DNA of 29,400 bases from Sanguinoderma infundibulare (taxonomy: Eukaryota; Basidiomycota; Agaricomycetes; Polyporales; Polyporaceae), in the NCBI GenBank assembly GCA_032821775.1, contig JAVLRN010000038.1, positions 1 to 29,400 on the forward strand, read 5' to 3'. This document shows positions 1-26,351 of this stretch, piece after piece. The translations under genes were made by a program, and so were the position numbers. The notes below the pieces were generated by a model. The model saw only the letters and a program-made list of their open reading frames with translations, was not told the DNA's origin and searched no databases. Every line of letters begins with the position of its first letter. The stretch's first letter is position 1.

Positions 1-216
1 AATACTTATGGTTTTACTCTACAAGATATTTTATTATTAAAACATACTTTAGAAAACATGTTTGGAGTAAATTCTTTAAAATGTACAATTCATAAACACA
101 AAAAAGGAGAAAGAATTTATATTTGGGAAGAAAGCATGGATTTGATAAGAAACAATATCTCTCAGTTTATGCATAAAGATATGTACTACAAAATAAACTC
201 AGATAAATTACAGTAA
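1..216 (+). CDS. LAGLIDADG homing endonuclease, C-terminal part, in a cob intron
   Basis: The frame is open from the window edge to a TAA at 214-216 and encodes 71 residues. They resemble the C-terminal end of the LAGLIDADG_2 type of intron endonuclease: a stretch with KCTIHKHKKGERIYIWEES, then a helix ending in MHKDMYYKIN. The same kind of ending occurs in the endonucleases of cox1 intron 8 and the nad4 intron in this window. Family members cut intron-less alleles of the host gene, here cob, so that the intron is copied in. The LAGLIDADG motifs lie upstream of the window. Only 13 bases separate the stop from the predicted intron end, so the catalytic core must lie upstream and the ORF sits in the P9 side of the intron. 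The family call is inferred from the tail alone. Confidence 0.75.
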   Translation, partial: NTYGFTLQDILLLKHTLENMFGVNSLKCTIHKHKKGERIYIWEESMDLIRNNISQFMHKDMYYKINSDKLQ

Positions 217-229
217 ATATATTTAAATG
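1..229 (+). other. 3' end of a group I-type intron in cob
   Basis: The cob reading frame resumes at 230-234. Placing the intron end at G229 gives the usual group I rule (intron ends in G) and a tyrosine codon split T|AT, which restores the conserved W-Y-L-L-P-F-Y order of cytochrome b. The 5' part and the catalytic core are outside the window. Confidence 0.65.
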
Positions 230-573
230 ATCTATTACCATTCTATGCTATTTTAAGATCAATTCCAAATAAATTATTAGGAGTGGTAGCTATGTTTGGT
301 TCTTTATTAATATTATTAGTATTACCTTACACAGATTTATCTAGAGTTAGAGGGTCTGCGTTTAGACCTTTAATGAAATTTGCATTCTGGTTATTTGTAG
401 TCGATTTCATTATTTTAATGTGGATCGGTTCTCAACATCCAAATAGTCCTTATGTTGAAATTGGTCAAATAGCTACGGCATTCTATTTTGCTTGGTTCTT
501 ATTAATTGTACCGGCTGCTGGTTTAATAGAAAATACTTTATTCGATTTAGCAACTTTTTCTAATAATATTTAA
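230..573 (+). CDS. cob: cytochrome b, last exon
   Basis: Cytochrome b is the haem b subunit of complex III in the inner mitochondrial membrane. This exon encodes about the last 114 residues. From 232 it reads [20 protein letters not shown], the conserved stretch at the start of the C-terminal half. Three hydrophobic helices follow (around [36 protein letters not shown] and [20 protein letters not shown]), and it ends with a TAA at 571-573. The [12 protein letters not shown] loop is typical of fungal cob. An internal ATG at 283 is not the start, because the frame is open and conserved upstream of it. No frame disruption is seen. The earlier exons lie outside the window. Confidence 0.96.
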
Positions 574-578
574 TTTAA

Positions 579-2430
579 TGTTTCCAAATAAGAATTTGGA
601 AGGTCGGACCTCTACCTGAGACAAATAGATTTAATTTAATATTAAATTATTTTTATAAGGTTTTAAGGTTACAAACTGGTTTTATTTTTAATAGTATTAT
701 TTTTAGTATTATACTAATTATTTCTGGTTTAATTACTTTATTCTTAAGACAAGAAATATTTATTACCCTAAATATCTCTGACAAATTAAAAGGTATATTA
801 TTTTTAATAGGATTATTTTATTTATTATTTGTGAAATTTAATCTTTTGTGTAGAATATTTATAACTTTATTTAAAGGTATACCATTCTTTATCAAGGAAT
901 TAAAAAATAATGTTAAAGTTTATCCTTATTTTATATTATATTTAACTTTTAATATTCTACTAATAGTATTGAGTTTATTGGTAGCAATTAGAATTGATTA
1001 TTATTACTTTGATTTTTTTGGTGGTGATTACTTTGAATCTTTTCTATGTATAAATATCTTAAGTTTTTCAACTTTTTTTATTATATTTGTAAAAATTTTG
1101 ACTCATATAAATATGAACTTGATTTAAATCAAAGCTTTAAATTTACTTTTTTTCATTATTTATTTTTATTACCTTTTCCTATATTTCTATGTTTATCTCA
1201 ATTGGTTAACAGTCAATTGTTTAACTGTCAATTGTTTAAATGGTTAGGTTTTTGTGATGTTATTTATTGTGATGACCCAAGAAATTTTGCTACTACTAAA
1301 AGCGATCTACAGCATGATAAAGCATTAGTGGAAGCAGAAGTAAAAGAAATACCCAATAATTTAAAAAGTATTTATATCATAAGTAATTTTCCTTGTCCAA
1401 ATAATTTACATATTGTTTTCAATGAAGGATCCTTTTGGAGAAATATATCAGCTTTAGACACAGCCTGTAATGATTGCCCAGAATTTAGAGAGCTAATTAA
1501 CCATTATAAGGCACTAGTCTTAAAAAAAGCTTGTTACAATTCTGCATTTAATCAGATTTTATTAGGTGAAGTTTTTATAAAACCAGCTTCTGAAGTGGTT
1601 AATATAATAGTGATAGCCAAATCTACTGGTGTACCAATATATTACAATCTTGTCTATGGTTCTCATTTACCAAATGGAATATTAGAGCTAATTCTATATA
1701 TGGTAGTTATAGTCATATATTAAGTCATTACCCAATCAGTATCCAAGATAGAAGGAATATATCTTCTTATCTAGAAGATTTTTGTGGAATTTTTACTAGC
1801 CATGATTTACATAAATATACTTTAATTCCTAATGGAAATGGTAGGTTAATAACACAACCTTGTAATATTGATAATGGTTTTGATTCACATGTAAGAGAAC
1901 GATTTAACAATTCTAGAGATAGTAGATTATATTTTACACCAGGTTCGGATTCTTTTCTTCATTTTTTTGGTTATTGTAATGGTAACCTTTGGCTAAAAGC
2001 TGTTCTTACTAAGGAAGTTTGTAATGTAAACCGTGTAACAGTAACACGGTTTTACACTGATAATAAGGAACAAATGGTTTCAATGTGTAATGATGAACGT
2101 CTCAATTTAATCGGTAGATGGTATAACTTTATACTATCGACTATAAGTCAAAGAGTTATTGCTGCTGAACCTTTATTAAGGAATAATTCAGTGATAATGG
2201 CTGATGAACATGGGGTCTTAAATAGAGCAATAGGTCTTAATTCAGATAATTTAACTAGATTCGAAAGTGTATTAAATCAAACAAATGGAATAGGGGTTTA
2301 TAATAATATTATTATTTTTAATAATGTTTTAGAAAGAGGTCCCTATATAGAGGATTTCTCATCGATTGTTATGATATATGCATTATTAACCGAAGTTGAA
2401 GGGGTTTTAGCTAGATCTAGTATAAGATAA
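579..2430 (+). pseudogene. Large disrupted membrane-protein ORF of unknown function
   Basis: I do not recognise this gene. Three frames appear to be pieces of one ORF of roughly 600 codons. One frame is open from 579 to a stop at 1125-1127 without an early ATG (GTG at 831 is a possible start). It encodes about four membrane helices. A second frame, open to about 1720, adds another hydrophobic segment (HYLFLLPFPIFLCL) and then CDVIYCDDPRN and a soluble region. The third frame continues in the same style to a TAA at 2428-2430. The switches fall near 1095 and 1680, each needing one base. The plan is an N-terminal multi-helix domain and a soluble C-terminal domain of over 350 residues. There are no endonuclease motifs, no intron core and no polymerase motifs. 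It starts directly after cob on the same strand. Origin from a mitochondrial linear plasmid is a guess. It may be a pseudogene or an intact gene broken by sequence errors. Confidence 0.5.
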
Positions 2431-3724
2431 ATAATTATTCCCCCTTATTTTTTTTTTTTTTTAAGGTAGCATAGAAAAGCTAATTTAGATCAGCGATATA
2501 ATTTAAAAACAAAAAAATTCTTTTTAAATTTTAATAAAACAATACATTCCAATTAACAAAACGAGATCTCAAATAGAATATGGATAATTTAACTAAAAAG
2601 AGAAAAATAGAGCTAGTTCAAATTATCGTACTGAAAATTAAAATAGTTTTGAGTTAGTATAAGAATATTATATATATCTGTTACATTCATTATTCTTAAT
2701 TTAATTATTTTTTTTCTTAAAATTAAGTAAATCTATAGGATAGAATTTAAGTAATCCAGATAAATTTGCTTTCTTTCATAGTAGTACCTTATAACTATCC
2801 AATTAACTAAAAAACATTAGATATTCTTGTAAGCAGAGGAAATATTAATTTTTTTAGTTAATAACTATCTTAAATTTTAAGTTAATTTAGATAATGGGAT
2901 ATGTAAGGTAAATTTTAACCATTTTTTATAACATTTAAGTAACATAAATTTTGTTAATTACCTTTATACCAAAACAAATGGGAGTATTATGTTTAGGAAT
3001 AGATCTTTCTTCCTTAATTGAATCAATTAAATATTACTTTTTTTTTTAAGTGAAACATAATCGATTGTAGGATCTGTATTAAAATTAGAATTAGATCTGA
3101 TACTGGATATTAATTAATTATTAGTTCCATTAACTAAATCTTTAATATCTATAATAGGTTCACGATCATATTTAGCTTTAGTAGAAGTTTTAGATTTGGA
3201 TTAATTTAATGATTCTAGATATTTAACCAAAAATAAGTTTAAATCAACATTATATCCTGATTAATGATATGAATTAATTTAGTTTAGGTTTACTAAAAAT
3301 TATACTGATTTTTTTTTTTTTCCAATTTTTTAAATTACTAGATTTATTCTTTTTTTTCATTAGCAGATTTTTGTATATTGTTATTCATTTGTACATTACT
3401 ATTTTAAGTTAAGTAGATTAAGGGTGTATTATCCTTAATAAGTTAAATTGTGGCATATCGGATATTTTTCATATAATGGAACCAGGTATCCCAATTAAAA
3501 ATTTTAAGATATAAATGTTATTTACTTTAACTCATCTATAGAGTCGCCTTCATATTTATAATGCTTATATAAGTAAAATATTATTAAACTAATTAATATT
3601 TTATAAGTTAATAAGATACTTATTATTTTTTCATTATTTATACTTTATAGATAATTTTTTTAATTATACCCTATTATTTTTAATTAATAAAAGAAGAGTT
3701 ATATTTTAATTATTTAAAATTTAA
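2431..3724. other. AT-rich spacer between the membrane ORF and the first tRNA cluster
   Basis: There is no intact gene and no open frame of useful length on the + strand. Long T and A runs are common, for example 2450-2462 and 3309-3320. The only structure I see is a decayed coding-like stretch on the minus strand, listed separately. Confidence 0.6.
2990..3560 (-). pseudogene. Decayed coding-like sequence on the minus strand, unidentified
   Basis: Read on the minus strand, several blocks have ordinary soluble-protein composition rather than the Phe/Leu/Lys/Asn/Ile noise of AT-rich spacer. From 3560 downward one frame gives YKYEGDSIDELK, and after some TAA codons LGYLVPLYEKYPICHNLTY. Around 3190-3120 another gives KAKYDREPIIDIKDLVNG, and around 3025-2990 another gives KEERSIPKHNTPICFG. 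The blocks are separated by in-frame TAA codons and frame changes, so this is at best a pseudogene. It would be the only minus-strand gene in the window. I cannot name the family. Confidence 0.25.
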
Positions 3725-3799
3725 ACGGTAGATGACAAATTGGTTCGTCGCTCCTTTTGGGGAGGAGATGTATAGCGTGTTCGAATCGCGCCTACCGTA
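3725..3799 (+). tRNA. trnP: tRNA-Pro (UGG)
   Basis: A full cloverleaf folds. The acceptor stem ACGGTAG/CTACCGT is perfect, the D arm has GAC/GTC, the anticodon stem is CTCCT/AGGAG with loop TTTGGGG, and the T stem GCGTG/CGCGC encloses TTCGAAT. It is the first of five closely spaced tRNA genes. Confidence 0.92.
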
Positions 3800-3817
3800 T
3801 ATATCTATTTATAGATA

Positions 3818-3891
3818 GGTGTCATGGCAGAGTGGTAATTGCGGAGTACTGTTAATACTTTTTTTCAGAGGTTCAATTCCTCTTGACGCCT
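3818..3891 (+). tRNA. trnN: tRNA-Asn (GUU)
   Basis: The acceptor is GGTGTCA/TGACGCC with one G-T pair. The anticodon stem is GAGTA/TACTT with loop CTGTTAA, giving anticodon GTT. The T arm is AGAGG-TTCAATT-CCTCT. The gene lies 18 bases after tRNA-Pro. Confidence 0.92.
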
Positions 3892-3981
3892 TATAATAAT
3901 ATATTTTATTTTTACAAATTTAACATTTTATTTTATTTAATTTTTTTTTTTAATTAATAAAAGAGAGTGTATTTAATACTA

Positions 3982-4065
3982 ACGAACATGTTGAAATTGG
4001 TAAACAATCTCCTTTTAAGCAGGAGTGGAAGTAATTCCTTAAGAGTTCGAGTCTCTTTGTTCGTA
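3982..4065 (+). tRNA. trnL: tRNA-Leu (UAA), with long variable arm
   Basis: The acceptor ACGAACA/TGTTCGT is perfect. The anticodon stem is CTCCT/AGGAG with loop TTTAAGC, giving anticodon TAA. A long variable arm between the anticodon and T arms marks a class II tRNA, as expected for leucine. Confidence 0.9.
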
Positions 4066-4091
4066 TTGTTTCAAAGATAGTGTATCCTTCA

Positions 4092-4162
4092 AGCGATATA
4101 GTGTAACGGTTAGCACGACAGTCTCATGATCTGTTAGATTCGGTTCGACTCCATTATTCGCT
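4092..4162 (+). tRNA. Met-like tRNA (CAU), imperfect
   Basis: It has a tRNA-like layout: D arm GTG/CAC, an anticodon arm with loop CTCATGA (CAT), and a GGTTCGACTCC T-loop region. The acceptor stem pairs only at its first five bases (AGCGA/TCGCT). The anticodon stem is four clean pairs, and the T stem is weak. It could be a decaying or mis-sequenced tRNA. Two better CAU tRNAs lie at 26464 and 27249. Confidence 0.5.
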
Positions 4163-4170
4163 ATTATCCC

Positions 4171-4241
4171 GGTCTTTAAGTATAAAGGTTGTACAGCTTC
4201 CCTTCAAGAAGTTAGAACCAGTTCGATTCTGGTAAAGATCA
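4171..4241 (+). tRNA. trnE: tRNA-Glu (UUC)
   Basis: The acceptor is GGTCTTT/AAAGATC with one G-T pair, and the D stem is GTA/TAC. The anticodon stem is GCTTC/GAAGT with loop CCTTCAA, giving anticodon TTC. The T arm is ACCAG-TTCGATT-CTGGT. It is the last tRNA before cox1. Confidence 0.92.
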
Positions 4242-4495
4242 TATTGTTAAAAAAATAAAACAATAAATTATTATATGGACAGTTTCTAAAATATAAGAAA
4301 TACATATAATATAAGCAGTATTTTTTATATAAAAAAAATTAATACTAGTTTAACTAAAATCAGCTACATAAATAAATTTAAATTTATATTTAATAGCTAA
4401 GGTTTTGGTCCAAAGAGCTAATAGGAATTAAAATATTCCATTGGCACCCTAAGAGCTAAACAGCCTAGAAGATGGTTAAAATGTAAAAATACTAA

Positions 4496-21005
<16,510 letters not shown>

Positions 21006-22044
21006 TAAAAAAATACTTGTGATGAAACCCTTAATATTATTAAATTGTAATTTAATTATGAAAGTAATACAGACAATTATAGTAAATAATTTAATTATGT
21101 TTAAAATTTAACTAAAAAAAGATTTTGGTTTCATTAAGGGTAATATTAATATTGTAGCTTCATCACCTTAGAAAAACCATCTATTGGTTTTGTAAGTGGT
21201 GCTTTAGAATTACTGCAATTGAATTTCAAATTAAATTTAGTTATGATTTACTTAGTATTTATTTTAATTCAAGTTTTTACTATGAAACTGTTAATGGTAA
21301 AAAAAATATTAAATTCAATTTTTTTTTGGAATTTCCATTAGGGGCGTCACATTTTTTTTTATTATAACAAACTTTACGGTTAGTCTAGGTATTATGGTTA
21401 ATACTTGGTTTTACATGGTATTTTGTATTATTAATAGGTCTTTGTGCTTCCGCTTATAGTATTTATGGTAGTATTCTCTTGTTGAGATAATCTCTTCGCA
21501 AGAAAAATCAATATCTACTATCCCCATCCTTTATATTTTATTGTGTATAGGCTGTGATTAAGATATTATTCTGTATGACCTATTTTATATTATAAATTTT
21601 ATATTATAAATTTTATATTTATATTTTAAAAATAAATAGTATTATTAGAATTGTAAAATTCTTTGGGTTTTCATCTAGGTGAATTTGCTCCAACAGTACT
21701 TGTCTTAATAGATTTTAATATTATCGCTTATGATTTTATTATTCAAATTAAACTTATCTTAGTCTTAAGTAATAATTGAATATCAATTAATGATTCATTG
21801 TTATTTAGTCTTTTTAGGGTTAATAAAAATAATTCTTTTTAAATCAATATCTTAATGATATTTGCTATTAGATAACATTATCCTCTTTTAATAGAGTCCT
21901 ATTATCTATTAATAAAACTTTTTCCTTATTTAAAACCAATATATTCAGTTTAAATAATTTATAAAATTTCACGAAAAGAAAATAAAATTGTTACTAAAAT
22001 TCATTGAATAAAAATGAATTTAAATTAAATAAAATAAATAAATT
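21006..22044. other. Spacer between cox1 and nad4
   Basis: No intact gene is recognised. An open frame of 60 codons at 21657-21842, with a TGA read as Trp, begins NSLGFHLGEFAPTVLVLIDF. It looks coding-like, but I cannot place it. A 14-base direct repeat, TTTTATATTATAAA, occurs twice plus a partial copy from about 21583. Near 21180-21300 a stretch beginning KPSIGFVSGALELLQL in one frame may be remnant coding sequence. Confidence 0.5.
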
Positions 22045-24920
22045 ATGCTTATATCATTATTACTTGTACCTTTAATCGGGTCTCTGTTATTATTATTCAT
22101 TCCTGAAAACAATCCTAAAATGAAGGGAGAATGAAAGTAATAGCTTTATCAACATCTTTAATCAATCTATTCATTTCTATATTATTATGGATTCAATTTG
22201 ATTCAAATATAAGTGGATATCAATTTATATTAGAATTTAATGAGTTAAGTTTTTGTCATTTTAATATAGGAATAGATGGAATATCATTATATTATGTATT
22301 ATTAACTACATTTATAACACCTATTGCATTATTATCAAATTATAAAAATATTTATCAAAATGTTAAATACTTTTTAATTTCATTTTTAATTTTAGAAACA
22401 TTACAAATTGCATTATTTGTTGTATTAGATTTATTCTTATTCTATATCTTTTTTGAAAGTGTTTTACCTATATTATTTATCATAATTATAGTATATGGTT
22501 CAGGTGTAAATAGAATAAGAAGTGCTTTATTATTCTTTTTATATACTTTAGCTGGATCTTTATTTATGTTATTAGCTATATTACAAATTTATAGTTATGT
22601 AGGTTCTACAGATTTCCAATTTATATCATTAAATGAAATAAGTTTAGAAAGTCAAAAAATATTGTGGTTGTCACTCTACTTCAGCAATAAAGACATGACC
22701 AACAGATTAATTCATTCAAGTAATAGCACTTTAAATACTGGGAGAGAATGTAAAAGTTTAGTAGTTTATTCGTCTCCCACTTCTATGGGCTCTACCTTAA
22801 ATTATAAAGGTTTTACGTCAAAACTTAGAGGAATGTGTCAAATTCCAGTTCATTTACATTCTATTATATTGGGAGTTCTTTTGTCAGATGGTTGGTTATA
22901 TAAAAATAAATCTGGTAAAACTTTATTGGCCTTAAAACAAACTAATTTTGAATATCTTTGGCTAGTTTATACTAAACTATCTCATTACTGTAGATCACTA
23001 CCTACAATAACTAAAACATATCTTAACGGTAAAATTTTTACCTGTTTCATGTTTGTCTACTAGAGTTTATCCTTGTTTTACCGAATGGTATAATATGTTT
23101 TACCAAGAAGGGAAAAAAGTAGTGCCTTTAGATTTATATAATATGTTAACTTATGAAGCATTAGCCCATTGGATTATGGGAGATGGTACTAAAGTTAACA
23201 AAGGTCTGACTCTCCAAACTCAATCATTTACTATTCAAGAGTGTGTATTTATTATAAGTATATTAATACATAAATTTAACTTAAAATGTAGTATACATAT
23301 GCAAAGAAATAAACCTACTATTTATATTTCAAGTAAATCTATGGAAAAACTTAGACCTTTAATATTACCATATATGTGTAGTAGTATGATGTATAAAATA
23401 GGTGTAGACTCCAAATAAATTTAAAGAACAATGATTTTATTACTATGAATTATTTCTGAGTGGCAAACTCGAGAGACCTCTTAAAGTGAGAATAAGTAAT
23501 TACTTTAAGAATATCGTCGAACTAAGTCAATGACTGGAAACTATCATTGTAAAAGCGTAGAGGCCAAACGCCACATGATCATCTAAGTAACAATAAAATT
23601 GTTATATGAGATTAGAAGAAATGGTCCGGTTCACCGGTGACGGATTTTAGTTTAACACCTAATAAGATATGAATACCATGTCCTCAGGACAGTATACAAT
23701 TGTATTCATATTGAGAAGATAAGCCAGCTGTATCTGAAATGATAGAAGGCCTAACCCTGAGCATTTTTCTTAGCTTTTGCAGTAAAAACACCATTATGGC
23801 CTTTAACAGGTTGGTTATATAGAGCTCATGCTGATAGTCCTTTAGCTGGATCTATTTTATTAGCTGGAACTATATTAAAATTCTCTACTTATGGGTTTTT
23901 AAGAGTTCTAATTAACTTATTGCCTGATGCTTCTCACTACTTTGGTCCTTTAATTCAAACTATTGCTGTAGTTACTTTAATTTATTCTTCTTTAGCTACT
24001 ATAGTCCAACAGGATACTAAATCTTTAATTGCTTACTCAAGTATTGCTCATATGAGTGTTGTTACTCTTGGTTTATTTTCTAATTGTATTCAAGGTATTG
24101 AAGGTGCTATTTTATTATCTTTAGCACATGGTTTTGTTTCCCCAGCATTATTTATTTGTGTAGGTGGTATTATCTATGAAAGAACAGGAACTAGAATTAT
24201 TCACTATATGAGAGGTCTGGTAACTTATATGCCTGTATTCACTATTCTATTCTTTATATTTACTTTAGCTAATACTGGTATACCTTTATCTTTAAATTTC
24301 CTGGGTGAACAATTATCTTTAATTGGTATTTGGAATCATAGCCCTATTATAGCAGCTTTAGGAGCTACTGGAATTGTATTATCTGCTTGTTATTCTATTT
24401 ATCTTTAAATAGATTATCTTACGGATTATATTCTCCTCACTTAAAACCAGTACAAGATATTACTAGATTGGAATTTAATTTACTAATAGCTTTATTAATA
24501 CCTACTATATTATTAGGTATTTTCCCTAATGTTATATTAGATTCTTTACATTTATCAGTAAGTTCTTTATTATACAATATTTCTATTACCCCCTTAATAT
24601 TAAAAATAGATCATAATACGATCTTAGATTCTAAATTTAAAAATAAAGTTAGTTTGAACTCTAGATTTTTAAGTACATCTAATAAAAATAATGATAATAA
24701 TGATAATATCTATGATACTAAATATTATATCTTTCTTTTCCTTGTTATTTTAACAACTGTGATCATGCAATATTTTATTCCACTTAAAACAATGTTATAT
24801 TACCATTTAATATTAATTTTAATATATATAATATATCTAATATTAGATTTAATTATATTACTATTATTCGTTTCAAAAAAAAATTACTCTTCCCTCATAC
24901 CTCCCTATTTATATTCATAA
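22045..24920 (+). CDS. nad4: NADH dehydrogenase subunit 4, two exons
   Basis: A proton-pumping membrane subunit of complex I. Exon 1 runs 22045-22671 and begins MLISLLLVPLIGSLLLLF. Exon 2 starts at 23762, with a Ser codon split T|CA. Conserved stretches include LNEISLESQKILWLS, FAVKTPLWPLTGWLYRAHAD, LAYSSIAHMSVVTLGLFSN (from IAYSS) and NTGIPLSLNFLGEQLSLIG. Two one-base losses interrupt the frame. At about 22128-22130 ENNPKMKGE must connect to MKVIALSTSL. At about 24406-24408 ACYSIYL must connect to NRLSYG, with the expected Tyr between them incomplete. The conserved protein normally ends near LLYNI (about 24580), yet the frame continues to a TAA at 24918-24920. The true stop is therefore unclear. 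Confidence 0.93.
22672..23418 (+). pseudogene. LAGLIDADG_2-type endonuclease with one frameshift, nad4 intron
   Basis: The frame continues from nad4 exon 1. It contains HSIILGVLLSDGWLYKNKSG (near 22858-22920), the first motif of the LAGLIDADG_2 type. It fails at TTTGTCTACTAG (23050-23061), where removing one base gives the family-typical STRVYPCFTEWYNMFY. The second part has EALAHWIMGDGTKVNKG, the second motif, then KFNLKCSIHMQRNKPTIYI, and ends at 23418 after RPLILPYMCSSMMYKIG. The ends match those of the endonucleases in the cob intron and cox1 intron 8. A single surplus base is the only defect. Confidence 0.82.
22672..23761 (+). other. nad4 intron, probably group I
   Basis: The exon ends in T22671 and the intron in G23761, restoring WLSFFLAFAVK. 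After the ORF, 23420-23760 is rich in short paired segments (for example GGTCCGGTTCACCGGTGACGG near 23622), but I could not assign the P7 strands, so the subgroup is open. Confidence 0.75.
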
Positions 24921-25065
24921 ACTATTTGAATATAAAGTATATATAGCATCATTAGATGATGATGTTAAACGATTATTTTTAGATAATGATTTTAAAAAAC
25001 TTTTTGCTTATATAATCGGATTACTATTTGGAATATTATTATATTTATATTTATATTTAATGTAA
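24584..25065 (+). other. Hydrophobic coding extension downstream of nad4
   Basis: After the normal end of nad4 the same frame continues for about 110 codons. It includes a Ser/Asn-rich stretch (FLSTSNKNNDNNDNIYD) and two likely membrane helices (YYIFLFLVILTTVIMQYF and YHLILILIYIIYLILDLIIL). It stops at 24920, but a one-base shift leads into LFEYKVYIASLDDDVKRLFL and a third helix (YIIGLLFGILLYLYLYL), ending at a TAA at 25063-25065. It could be a C-terminal extension of nad4, a separate small membrane protein starting at an internal ATG, or the decayed remains of one. I do not recognise a family. Confidence 0.45.
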
Positions 25066-25743
25066 TAATTTATTATTCTTAATATAAGAAATTGATTAAT
25101 TTGATATTTCGATAGTATAAATTTTACCCCCCATTATAAATTTATATAAGATAGGTATACTTATAAATTCCATAGAAAGTCATCATATATAAATCACGTA
25201 ACTTTAATTACTCTCACCAAAAAATACCCAATTTTTATTCATAGAAAAATTATTATATTAATTTATTTGCTTCTTTCTCCAATATTTTATAAAACTATTT
25301 ATTAACATTTATATATCAAGCCCTTTATTTAAAAGAATCTACTACAATTCAATTAATTTTCTAGCCTCTTCTAATTTTTAAAAAATAAGGATTCAATAAA
25401 CTAAAATACTAAAATAAAAATTATAATTATCTTGTTATTTTTATAAGAATTATCTGGAATTAAAGATAATAGTTATTAATTTTTAGAAAAAACAAGAAGT
25501 GAAAATAATTAATTTGGATTCAAACAATTAAAATCATAACGTGAAATATATTGTAGAGAAAAGAAAAATTCAACAAATAACATCTTCATTTTACAATTTA
25601 AATAAATAGTTAAAAAAATGGTGGGGAGAAGTTATGTATTATTAGACATAAATGAAATACTTAAATAACCACTAAAAAATAAAGTCTGATAAAATATAAT
25701 TGTAAAAGAGTATTTATTTTTAAAATAAAAAAAAATTATTAAA
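25066..25743. other. AT-rich spacer before the second tRNA cluster
   Basis: There is no open frame of note and no tRNA fold. The sequence is mostly A/T runs with scattered short G-rich spots such as GGTGGGGAGAAG near 25620. I see no gene in it. Confidence 0.6.
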
Positions 25744-25815
25744 GGGGATATCCGATAATTGGTAATCGATTGTAGTTGCATTACAAGCATGATAGTTCAA
25801 GTCTATCTCTCTCCA
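25744..25815 (+). tRNA. trnA: tRNA-Ala (UGC)
   Basis: D stem CGAT/ATCG; anticodon stem TTGTA/TACAA with loop GTTGCAT, giving TGC; T arm GATAG-TTCAAGT-CTATC. The acceptor GGGGATA/TCTCTCC pairs with one G-T and one mismatch. Confidence 0.88.
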
Positions 25816-25865
25816 TATAAACTATAATAAAATTTAATAGTTAAATATAAAACTAATAATAGTTA

Positions 25866-25937
25866 GCTTCAGTTGCTTAATGGTAAAAGCGTTAATTTGA
25901 AGCATTAAAGAAGTGAGTTCAATTCTCTCCTGAGGCA
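25866..25937 (+). tRNA. trnF: tRNA-Phe (GAA)
   Basis: Acceptor GCTTCAG/CTGAGGC. The anticodon stem TTAAT/ATTAA is perfect with loop TTGAAGC, giving anticodon GAA. The T loop is TTCAATT. A TTG reading (Gln) would need a poorer stem, and a separate tRNA-Gln is present. Confidence 0.87.
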
Positions 25938-25976
25938 CTATATCTTTTTTTAATTAAATTTTATAAAAATAAGTTA

Positions 25977-26049
25977 GCCAAAATAGTTTAAATGGTTAAA
26001 ACGGATCCCTTGTAAGAATCTAATACTGGTTCAATTCCTGTTTTTGGCT
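25977..26049 (+). tRNA. trnT: tRNA-Thr (UGU)
   Basis: Acceptor GCCAAAA/TTTTGGC is perfect and the D stem is GTTT/AAAC. The anticodon stem GATCC/GAATC has one C-A mismatch around loop CTTGTAA, giving TGT. The T stem has one mismatch. Confidence 0.85.
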
Positions 26050-26051
26050 TA

Positions 26052-26125
26052 TGAGTTGTAGTTTAATTTGGGAAAACACCATTTTTTGGTGGTGGCTTAT
26101 ATCAGTTCGAATCTGGTCAACTCAG
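26052..26125 (+). tRNA. trnQ: tRNA-Gln (UUG)
   Basis: Acceptor TGAGTTG/CAACTCA is perfect and the D stem is GTTT/AAAC. The anticodon stem CCATT/GGTGG, with two G-T pairs, holds loop TTTTGGT, giving TTG. T arm ATCAG-TTCGAAT-CTGGT. It begins two bases after tRNA-Thr. Confidence 0.87.
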
Positions 26126-26130
26126 TATGT

Positions 26131-26151
26131 ATTCATTCTACGAGAATGAAT
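26131..26151 (+). repeat. Perfect 9-bp hairpin between tRNA-Gln and tRNA-Lys
   Basis: ATTCATTCT and AGAATGAAT pair perfectly around ACG. A second hairpin, TTTCCTAA with TTAGGAAA, follows at about 26158-26197 and runs into the tRNA-Lys start. They could act in transcript processing or be mobile palindromes. Confidence 0.6.
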
Positions 26152-26191
26152 CAATTTATTTCCTAAGAGAAAACAAAAATAAATTTTATTA

Positions 26192-26264
26192 GGAAACAGA
26201 ACTCGATTGGTTGAGTGTCTCCCTTTTAAGGAGAATGGTCTTGGTTCGATCCCAAGTGTTTTCA
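26192..26264 (+). tRNA. trnK: tRNA-Lys (UUU)
   Basis: Acceptor GGAAACA/TGTTTTC with one G-T pair. The anticodon stem TCTCC/GGAGA is perfect with loop CTTTTAA, giving TTT. The T region is CTTGGTTCGATCCCAAG. Confidence 0.92.
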
Positions 26265-26351
26265 TCCTATAAAAACTATTAAAATAATAACTTTATTTAA
26301 ATAGTAAACATAAATTAATTATTTGTTTTATTTTATAAGATTTTTTTTTTG

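Noticed and set aside
283..573. Separate small protein starting at ATG 283
   Set aside because: It is an internal part of cob; conserved cytochrome b sequence continues upstream to 230.
3567..3575. Exact match to the yeast mitochondrial promoter nonamer ATATAAGTA, upstream of the first tRNA cluster
   Set aside because: In sequence this AT-rich a few matches are expected by chance, and this promoter is not established for basidiomycetes.
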